Shown piece after piece: positions 1 through 4,446 of a stretch of DNA of 6,597 nt. The notes under the pieces were generated by a model that saw nothing but the letters and a program-made list of their open reading frames with translations, ran no database searches and had not been told where the DNA came from. Position 1 is the stretch's first letter. Every line of letters starts with the position of its first letter. Location of the stretch: the NCBI GenBank assembly GCA_002479655.1, contig DLOQ01000173.1, forward strand, positions 1 to 6,597, in the 5' to 3' direction. A program made the translations under genes and the position numbers. This DNA comes from Lachnospiraceae bacterium UBA7480. GTDB taxonomy: Bacteria; Bacillota; Clostridia; Lachnospirales; Lachnospiraceae.

Positions 1-84
1 AATTATACAGGAAGCTCCTATATTTGCTATGATAAAATGTAATACTCTTCTTTTTACGTTTATATTATTTTCATTATCATTCAC
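1..84 (-). CDS. N-terminus of an unknown gene running off the left edge
   Basis: GTG (82-84) is preceded by GGAGAGG (100-94) at a 9-nt spacing and opens 28 codons without a stop to base 1. The visible protein begins MNDNENNINVKRRVLHFIIA and continues NIGASCII: a polar Asn-rich start, a basic KRR, then a hydrophobic stretch. That pattern fits the N-in end of a membrane protein. A short basic-amphipathic peptide with a Cys, in the manner of AgrD-type autoinducer precursors, is a weaker idea. Too little is visible to assign a family. The overlapping ATG frames nearby close within a few codons. Confidence 0.4.
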   Translation of the reverse strand, partial: MNDNENNINVKRRVLHFIIANIGASCII

Positions 85-85
85 T

Positions 86-166
86 TTACATTTCCTCTCC
101 ATATATGTCTGAGATCTCTACATTATATTTGTCAATATTCACAAATATAGTTGTAGCCTCTTTCAT
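86..166 (-). CDS. Possible 26-residue peptide, unknown
   Basis: ATG (164-166) opens 26 codons ending TAA (86-88). The product starts MKEATTIFVNIDKYN and ends in an acidic tail (IYGEEM). AGGAAG (181-176) is upstream, but the predicted transcript starts near 177, so that site would be mostly untranscribed and initiation would need a nearly leaderless message. Its stop is one base before the GTG of the next frame, which would allow translational coupling. No family is recognised; this may be a chance frame. Confidence 0.25.
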   Translation of the reverse strand: MKEATTIFVNIDKYNVEISDIYGEEM

Positions 167-183
167 TTTGCACCACTTCCTAT

Positions 184-212
184 ATTATAAATGAAATAGT
201 ACTATAAATCAA
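184..212 (-). promoter_or_regulatory. Sigma-A-type promoter for the left-edge gene(s)
   Basis: On the minus strand, TTGATT (212-207) is 17 nt from a perfect TATAAT (189-184). Initiation should be near 177. Placed right after a terminator and before a ribosome-binding-site/GTG start, it makes sense as the promoter of the gene leaving the left edge. Confidence 0.55.
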
Positions 213-241
213 TTATTATCGATACCTTATAACATTTGACC

Positions 242-263
242 AGACAATCCCCATTTTTTGTCT
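242..263. repeat. 6-bp inverted repeat AGACAA/TTGTCT
   Basis: AGACAA (242-247) and TTGTCT (258-263) are perfect inverted copies 10 nt apart. They lie between the hairpin terminator and the promoter at 212-184, ~30 bp upstream of its -35. This is a plausible dimeric protein site, but such short repeats also arise by chance in AT-rich DNA. Confidence 0.25.
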
Positions 264-268
264 ATTAA

Positions 269-297
269 AGCTCCCCAGATCAATCATCCGGGGAGCT
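269..297 (-). terminator. Hairpin terminator after the retropepsin/Rpn-remnant unit
   Basis: AGCTCCCC and GGGGAGCT form a perfect 8-bp stem that continues inward with GGAT/ATCT (one G-U pair) to give 12 bp around a 5-nt loop. It begins 7 nt after the remnant's TAG. On the minus strand it is followed by CTTTAATAG, a weak U-tract, so termination may be partial. Confidence 0.6.
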
Positions 298-304
298 ATT
301 TACC

Positions 305-559
305 CTACTCCAAGCCAAACTCAATGAACAGCTTCTTCTGAAGTTCTCGGTCCGACAGGGATCGTAAGAATTCGTCGCTCCGTCCTGCTTCTGCCAGAAG
401 AACACCAAGCCTGTTAACCTTACTTTCTCCTTCTTCCCGTAGTGTTCTTTCATATTTCTCAGCATCAAATTCTTCCAACAACATACCCAATACCTCCACC
501 CGGTTTTTTCTGAGAAATCCGGATAAAATATCATGGTCTATGCAATACTCTATTATTCC
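305..559 (-). pseudogene. C-terminal remnant of an Rpn/PD-(D/E)XK nuclease family transposase-like protein
   Basis: An open frame of 84 codons reads GIIEYCIDHDILSGFLRKNR, then VEVLGMLLEEFDAEKY, TLREEG, KVNRLGVLLAEAGRSDEF and ends ELQKKLFIEFGLE. This order (EYCI..DIL..FL, E(V/I), R-E-E-G, N-L-LL-GR-DD, a short repeat, EFG-) is the familiar C-terminal tail of Rpn-family recombination-promoting nuclease/putative transposase proteins that abound in Lachnospiraceae. The N-terminal nuclease domain, roughly 200 residues, is absent: the frame begins inside the end of the protease gene and a TGA closes it at 581-583. A GTG at 497-499 could start a 64-residue product but has no convincing ribosome binding site. 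Best read as a decayed fragment left by recombination at the retropepsin stop. Family assignment is from memory of the tail pattern. Confidence 0.6.
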
Positions 560-1002
560 TTGTCTATGTACGCCTTCAAATCATTGATTTCATCAGATAT
601 AAAAAGACTCTTTGTATCTTTTAAATGCAGATAATACAATTTATTCATGATATCCTGACCTAAAAGACATGTATAAAACCTCTTATCAAATGTAACCCAA
701 ACCGGAACGTCTGTTAAAATAATTGATGTACCAATCTTAAATTTATTCAGTTTTACTTCGTAAAACTTTATACTGTATCGATCATTCTCACCTTCTTTTA
801 ACACTCCATTGAGACATTTAACAGGTGAACTATTTTCTATAAACTCCTGCTCTGAAAGATTTGTTCCAAGCTCCTTCGCTCTGCAACAGGTTATGCTTGC
901 CCCAGTGTCGATTATGAATTGCATTGCTGCATTTCTTTTATCAAGAATATATAGTTCGCAATTCGCGGTAAATATCCCGTCATCTGACACCGTAAATAAC
1001 AT
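553..1002 (-). CDS. Retropepsin-like (clan AA) aspartic protease
   Basis: A 149-residue single-domain protein with the hallmark of one retropepsin-type subunit. FIIDTGASITCC (29-40) carries the catalytic D32-T33-G34 with A35-S36. CLLGQDIMNKL (112-122) is the second conserved hydrophobic-Gly element (the ILG motif) with D117, as in bacterial and Ty3/gypsy-type gag-asp proteases. Such enzymes work as homodimers, each subunit giving one Asp. No signal peptide or membrane segment is seen, so it is probably cytosolic; the substrate is unknown. ATG at 1000-1002 is clearly the start: a full AAGGAGG stands 8 nt upstream, whereas the TTG at 1030-1032 ten codons earlier has no such site. It overlaps the preceding 85-residue gene by 23 bp. 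Its TAA directly abuts a transposase-like remnant. Confidence 0.8.
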   Translation of the reverse strand: MLFTVSDDGIFTANCELYILDKRNAAMQFIIDTGASITCCRAKELGTNLSEQEFIENSSPVKCLNGVLKEGENDRYSIKFYEVKLNKFKIGTSIILTDVPVWVTFDKRFYTCLLGQDIMNKLYYLHLKDTKSLFISDEINDLKAYIDKE

Positions 1003-1237
1003 TTTGGCTTCCTCCTTGCGTATAACTTCCAACTATAATGCACAAAATATCTTTTTCCAAACACTCATGCATTTTTTCACATAAAGCATCGTCTGATTCT
1101 TCCGAATCACTTACTGCCATCAAACACCCCTCGCTGTCATCTAATGTATTAATACGCATTAATATTCTGCTATATGGAAATTCACTTCTAACCCTATTGA
1201 ATGATTTGATATCTGTCTGATTCAGTATCCTTAGCAT
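980..1237 (-). CDS. Unknown 85-residue protein, first gene of the retropepsin pair
   Basis: I do not recognise a family. The protein begins MLRILNQTDIKSFNRVRSE, has a strand-like segment YSRILMRINTLDD, an acidic patch (SDSEESDDALCEKMHECLEKD) and a hydrophobic beta-like stretch ILCIIVGSYTQGG before the end. This looks like a small soluble alpha/beta protein with no signal peptide or membrane helix. ATG at 1235-1237 was preferred, with GGTGA 6 nt upstream and GAGAGG farther back; a GTG three codons earlier (1244-1246) would sit only 3 nt from GAGAGG. Its last 23 bp overlap the start of the protease gene, so the two are probably co-translated and may act together, for example as protease and substrate, partner or inhibitor. 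That functional link is inference. Confidence 0.65.
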   Translation of the reverse strand: MLRILNQTDIKSFNRVRSEFPYSRILMRINTLDDSEGCLMAVSDSEESDDALCEKMHECLEKDILCIIVGSYTQGGSQNVIYGVR

Positions 1238-1285
1238 ACTCTTCACCAGCCTCTCAATATATATTTACACTACACCTATATATCT

Positions 1286-1314
1286 ATCCTAGCATTGTAT
1301 TTTCTTATTGTAAA
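1286..1314 (-). promoter_or_regulatory. Promoter of the unknown protein/retropepsin pair
   Basis: On the minus strand, TTTACA (1314-1309, 5 of 6 to consensus) lies 17 nt before TAGGAT (1291-1286, 4 of 6), which has a TGC extended -10 triplet. Predicted initiation is near 1279, about 40 nt before the ATG at 1237. An alternative -10, TACAAT (1299-1294), has a poorer -35. Confidence 0.5.
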
Positions 1315-1343
1315 GACACAAAATCTCTCAATTTTCGACTTCT

Positions 1344-1439
1344 TTAGCTTATTAAAATTAAGATTGAGCTTTCTAAATTGAGTATCCTGATTTTCAGTTC
1401 AACGTCTGAAGCGGAAACAACCAATTGCATTTTATGCAT
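1344..1439 (-). CDS. Possible 31-residue small protein, unknown
   Basis: An ATG (1437-1439) with AGGAG (1452-1448) at an 8-nt spacing opens a 31-codon frame ending in TAA (1344-1346). The peptide begins MHKMQLVVSASDVELKIRIL and ends in a short hydrophobic run rich in Leu/Ile/Ser (about residues 21-31), too short to be a confident membrane segment. It sits behind a consensus -35/17/-10 promoter and a palindromic leader, and ahead of the promoter for the unknown protein/retropepsin pair. No family is recognised. It could be a small regulatory or toxin-like peptide, a leader peptide, or chance. Support comes only from the promoter, ribosome binding site and spacing; no homologue is known to me. 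Confidence 0.35.
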   Translation of the reverse strand: MHKMQLVVSASDVELKIRILNLESSILILIS

Positions 1440-1471
1440 TTTTCCAGCTCCTGCCATATTTAATTAATTAC

Positions 1472-1496
1472 TCAGATATATCTGACAGAATCTGTC
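1472..1496. repeat. Two overlapping perfect palindromes (operator-like)
   Basis: TCAGATATATCTGA (1472-1485) is a perfect 14-bp palindrome. GACAGAATCTGTC (1484-1496) is a perfect 6+1+6 inverted repeat sharing its first two bases with the end of the first. The element CAGAT/ATCTG therefore recurs in alternating orientation. It lies 35-60 nt downstream of the predicted start site of the 1566-1538 promoter, so it could be a repressor site in the leader or form alternative small RNA hairpins. No known operator consensus is recognised in it. Confidence 0.5.
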
Positions 1497-1537
1497 CAAA
1501 TATGCTGCACAATTTTTAGAATTTTTCAGATGTTTAT

Positions 1538-1566
1538 ATGTTAAATGCTTTTATTTCCTTTGTCAA
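1538..1566 (-). promoter_or_regulatory. Sigma-A-type promoter upstream of the 31-codon ORF
   Basis: On the minus strand, a consensus TTGACA (1566-1561) is separated by exactly 17 nt from TAACAT (1543-1538, 4 of 6 to TATAAT). Transcription should start near 1531, leaving a ~92-nt leader that contains two overlapping palindromes before the ORF start at 1439. It faces away from the TagF-like gene and towards the retropepsin cassette. Confidence 0.6.
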
Positions 1567-1677
1567 TCATTTTTTCGTATGATGTATTATTAAAAATCTC
1601 CGCTTATTTTTCAGCCCTTTGAAATTTTCAGACCATCAAAAAAGCCCGCCGTCGCTGCCTGTTTCAAAAAAATATTT

Positions 1678-2940
1678 TCACTTTCTATTCTCCCCGTCAA
1701 TTATTTTTACTATCTTCTCTGCCAGCTTCTCACTCGCATTCCCTTCAAACACCAATCCGACTTCCTTATGAAATTCATCCAACACCCTATCATACTTCTC
1801 CTGATCAAATTCCATAATATCCCTCTCCAGTTGATCATTATCGCCTGCAAGGGTAAATGGCATCTTCACATCAAAGTTTGGTGTCATTGCCTTATTATTT
1901 CCTATACAGTCTCGCGGATCAGTTGCAATGTTCCACATAAGAGCGCCTCTGTCACTGGCATATTTCTGTATATCATCCGCATATAGGAATACCGGAATGT
2001 GAGCAAACCCGGCTTCGAAACAGGCGCTGGAATAATCGGATATATAAGCATCCATTCCTGCTAAGATCTCATACATATCATCAGCCCGGCTCTCATCAAT
2101 GATTCTATCCTGTACATCCGGATTCTTATATTCCTTAAAGGTCGGTGCCAATTGCGGATGCACCCTTACACATACATACCATGTACCACCGAATTTTTTC
2201 TCCAGAGTATCAATAAGATGTTTAAAGTCTATCGTCCATATCTCTGAAAATACGAATCTTTTCCCATCCTTTGCACCTTCCCTGAAAGTCGGCGCGAATA
2301 ATAAAACCTTGGCATCTTCCGAAAGATTATGTCCTTCACGAAATGTCCTCTTAGCCCAACTTCTATCTCCATACAGCACATCGCATCTGGGCGCACCTGT
2401 CTTCTGATAGGTTCCATCATACACAAGTCCCTTAGGCGATACCTCCTCGCACCAATCAGAATCAATTACCAAATCATCTATCATATCAGAATCATTTTTG
2501 CTCACAAGATACGCCATCTTGGAAAATCCTTCTCCACGCCATAATCCCGTACATTTGATACCAATCGTGTAATGATTTACATTCAGATAATATTGACCTT
2601 TTCTCTTAGAAGTCCCATATGGTTTTCTGTAATTATCAATCCATACTTTAGATCGTGTAAGCCAATACGCCCTGCTCCATAACGTATTAGGAACCTTTCT
2701 TATATAATCAGGAAATTCTTTACTCATATCATTGACAAACCATACGAATTGATAATCTGGATTTTTTTTATGAAGCTCCTGTACCAGATATTTCGGATTG
2801 CACCCAAATCCACCTTTCCCTTCAAAGGTACAGATACTAATAAGATTATTTCTGATGGGAAATATTCTGCAAAAATAAAAACAGAGCTTATTCCCAAACG
2901 CTTTTATTTTTCTGTATGCAATATACTGCTTCTCATTCAA
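1678..2940 (-). CDS. CDP-glycerol:poly(glycerophosphate) glycerophosphotransferase (TagF-like)
   Basis: A 420-residue protein covering the single glyphos_transf (TagB/TagF) catalytic domain, without the extra N-terminal glycosyltransferase half of long TagF proteins. Visible family motifs: ICTFEGKGGFGCNPKYL (36-52); GQYYLNVNHYTIGIK (115-129), where the conserved TWHG histidine survives as H124 but is followed by Tyr; TGAPRCDVL (181-189); LLFAPTFRE (213-221); VRVHPQL (258-264), with the second key histidine H262; and DAYISDYSSACFEAG (297-311), the CDP-binding DYSS. It should act at the inner membrane face, moving polyol phosphate from the CDP-polyol to a teichoic-like or capsular acceptor. No ATG is in frame before residue 72, so TTG at 2938-2940 is the best start; AAAGG sits unusually close, 2 nt away. 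The frame is the same as that of the upstream gene, whose TAA is 6 nt before. Confidence 0.9.
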   Translation of the reverse strand: MNEKQYIAYRKIKAFGNKLCFYFCRIFPIRNNLISICTFEGKGGFGCNPKYLVQELHKKNPDYQFVWFVNDMSKEFPDYIRKVPNTLWSRAYWLTRSKVWIDNYRKPYGTSKRKGQYYLNVNHYTIGIKCTGLWRGEGFSKMAYLVSKNDSDMIDDLVIDSDWCEEVSPKGLVYDGTYQKTGAPRCDVLYGDRSWAKRTFREGHNLSEDAKVLLFAPTFREGAKDGKRFVFSEIWTIDFKHLIDTLEKKFGGTWYVCVRVHPQLAPTFKEYKNPDVQDRIIDESRADDMYEILAGMDAYISDYSSACFEAGFAHIPVFLYADDIQKYASDRGALMWNIATDPRDCIGNNKAMTPNFDVKMPFTLAGDNDQLERDIMEFDQEKYDRVLDEFHKEVGLVFEGNASEKLAEKIVKIIDGENRK

Positions 2941-2946
2941 AACCTT

Positions 2947-4284
2947 TTACCGCTTTGCCAAAAATTTCTCCATAATCCCCGCTATTACAATAGAATCTCC
3001 CCTTGTGAGTTTATAACCAATCTTACTTTTATCCTCAAGACCGATCATCGTCACAAAATCGCTGATCTCATAACGTAAGCCATACCCCAGATATTTCGTC
3101 GCGAATTTTTCCACTTTTGAGGAATCCTCATACCGGACCTCAAAAGACTTTGTAAGCCACCATGGCGATTCCGCAAGAATATAACCGCCTGTCCCGGCAA
3201 TCACCAGCTGACCTTCCGATTTTACACCGACGCCGTTTTTGGCAAGCGCAAAACCATGATCATAAATAATGCTTGTCTTAGTATATAGATCTATGCCATT
3301 CTCCGCTTTTATACTGTCAAAACGGATCTCCTTATAATCTCTCCCCAGCAGCTTAATGATAGGGAGCAGAGAATAAGAAGCAAATTCCGTAAATGCTCCT
3401 CCATAGGCGGCATCCGTCATCTCACGCCGATCAGACGGCGTCAGTCTGGTAAAGCATGCCTCTACATCCCTAATCTCGCCGATCGCTCCACTTTTAACTA
3501 CGCCCATAAGTTTTTGAAATCCCGGCAGATATGCCGTCTTGATGCCTTCCATCAAAATCAGCTTCTTGTCACGCGCGATCCCAAAAAGCTCTTCTGCCTC
3601 CGACTGCCGGAAAACCAATGGCTTCTCACAAAGCACATGCTTTCCCGCAAGCAAAGAATCTTTGACATACTGATAATGCGTTTCATGCGGACTTGCCACA
3701 TAAACCGCATCAATATCATCAAAAAAACGTTCCAGATCATCTGTTGCGGTATTTAAGGAAAATTCATCACCAAATCTTACTGCGCTGTCAATATGCGGAT
3801 TATATACGTTCCTAACGGTAATTCCGCTGACCGCTCTCGCTTCCCCGACAAACCTATGAGCGATTCGTCCGGTTCCTATCATACCCAGCTGGATGATGGG
3901 ATTGCGGGCGATCCTGCGATCGGAGGATGAGATATCCTTTGTACGTTCAAGATATACCACATCACAGTAGCTATTCAAATAATCAAATTTCCCACGCCAG
4001 TCAGAACCCACGGTAAAAATATCTATATTATATTTCTGAATATCCTCAACCTTTTGTCCTTCATGATCCTCTACAATGATATCGTCAGCAAAACCTGTTT
4101 CTCTTACATTGTCTAATCTCTTAAGCAAAGAGTCCTGAATATTCAATTTACCTCTTGATTCGTCATACTGTTCTGTCGTTATACCGACAATCAGATAATC
4201 TCCCAGCTCCTTTGCCCTTTTTAAAAGGTTATAGTGCCCCTGATGAAATAAGTCAAAGGTGCCATACGTTATTACTTTTTTCAC
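2947..4284 (-). CDS. TagD-like cytidylyltransferase fused to Gfo/Idh/MocA-type oxidoreductase
   Basis: A 445-residue two-domain protein. Residues 1-~128 are a glycerol-3-phosphate cytidylyltransferase (TagD) type domain: TYGTFDLFHQGHYNLLKRA, with the nucleotide-binding HxGH at 14-17; GSDWRGKFDYL (93-103); and RTKDISSS (114-121), the second CTP-binding segment. Residues ~130-445 are a Gfo/Idh/MocA-type oxidoreductase: IQLGMIGTGRIAH, with GxGxxA at 137-142 for NAD(P); VASPHETHYQYV (196-207); and GKHVLCEKPL (214-223), with the catalytic EKP lysine at 221. Both active sites look intact. The likely role is to make a CDP-activated polyol, with the reductase forming the polyol (phosphate) and the transferase activating it; the exact substrate (glycerol or another) is inferred. 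The start is GTG, chosen because MKKVITYGTFD matches the TagD N-terminus; AGGAAG lies 10 nt upstream. The partner transferase follows directly. Confidence 0.88.
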   Translation of the reverse strand: MKKVITYGTFDLFHQGHYNLLKRAKELGDYLIVGITTEQYDESRGKLNIQDSLLKRLDNVRETGFADDIIVEDHEGQKVEDIQKYNIDIFTVGSDWRGKFDYLNSYCDVVYLERTKDISSSDRRIARNPIIQLGMIGTGRIAHRFVGEARAVSGITVRNVYNPHIDSAVRFGDEFSLNTATDDLERFFDDIDAVYVASPHETHYQYVKDSLLAGKHVLCEKPLVFRQSEAEELFGIARDKKLILMEGIKTAYLPGFQKLMGVVKSGAIGEIRDVEACFTRLTPSDRREMTDAAYGGAFTEFASYSLLPIIKLLGRDYKEIRFDSIKAENGIDLYTKTSIIYDHGFALAKNGVGVKSEGQLVIAGTGGYILAESPWWLTKSFEVRYEDSSKVEKFATKYLGYGLRYEISDFVTMIGLEDKSKIGYKLTRGDSIVIAGIMEKFLAKR

Positions 4285-4324
4285 AATTTGTATTCTTCCT
4301 ATTCTTATTTTCGTATGTTTTTAT

Positions 4325-4402
4325 TTTACCTAAAATAAAAAAATATATTTATTTCAAACAATAATATAGGTAAATTATAACATAATACCCTCTACCATGC
4401 AA
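4325..4402 (-). promoter_or_regulatory. Sigma-A-type promoter with extended -10 and inverted repeat, upstream of the cytidylyltransferase fusion
   Basis: On the minus strand, TTGCAT (4402-4397) lies 17 nt before a perfect TATAAT (4379-4374), which also carries a TGT extended -10 triplet. Transcription should begin near 4367, giving a leader of ~83 nt before the GTG at 4284. TTTACCTA (4374-4367) overlaps the end of the -10 and the start site and is repeated inverted at 4332-4325, with 34 nt between. Each copy sits in a locally palindromic box (ATTTTACCTAAAAT at 4323-4336). This is either a pair of operator half-sites or the base of an AT-rich leader hairpin. It indicates that the two polymer genes are transcribed separately from the aminotransferase. 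A direct repeat GGGTATT (4407-4401, 4390-4384) flanks the spacer. Confidence 0.65.
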
Positions 4403-4446
4403 TACCCAGCGTCTTCCGTATCCGCGGTCCTATTCACTGTCCGTAT

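Larger units (their letters stand above)
1247..1677. other. 431-bp spacer between the TagF-like gene and the retropepsin cassette
   Basis: AT-rich DNA with no long ORF. It is not featureless: on the minus strand it holds a TTGACA promoter (1566-1538), two overlapping palindromes (1472-1496), a 31-codon ORF with a good ribosome binding site (1344-1439), a small stem TGCAT-TTT-ATGCA (1426-1438) over that ORF's start, and a second promoter (1314-1286). CTCAATTT (1327-1334) and AAATTGAG (1375-1382) form a further 8-bp inverted repeat across the end of the small ORF. Nothing convincing was seen on the plus strand. Confidence 0.7.

Noticed and set aside
280..534. 84-codon minus-strand frame over the Rpn remnant
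   Set aside because: It is in another frame, runs through the terminator hairpin and shows no protein-like pattern, whereas the overlapping frame has the Rpn tail motifs.
1003..1032. TTG start giving a 159-residue retropepsin
   Set aside because: The AAGGAGG site lies inside this extension, 8 nt before the ATG at 1002, so the shorter 149-residue form is far better supported.
1539..1583. Plus-strand ATG frame of 14 codons in the spacer
   Set aside because: Very short, no ribosome binding site, and it overlaps a consensus minus-strand promoter.
1644..1677. GC-rich tract followed by T6 after the TagF-like stop, resembling a terminator
   Set aside because: On the minus strand the GC-rich tract contains no complementary GCC block; the best stem is about 3 bp (AGC/GCT). 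The longer TTTGAAA/TTTCAAA arms are too far apart. Termination here is possible but not supported by a hairpin.
2229..2465. Minus-strand 78-codon frame and plus-strand frames within the TagF-like gene
   Set aside because: They are shadows of a gene whose catalytic motifs are continuous across the region.
4155..4364. Plus-strand 69-codon frame with a hydrophobic Phe-rich tail
   Set aside because: It lies opposite the TagD-domain start and the promoter; the apparent membrane segment is just T-rich DNA.
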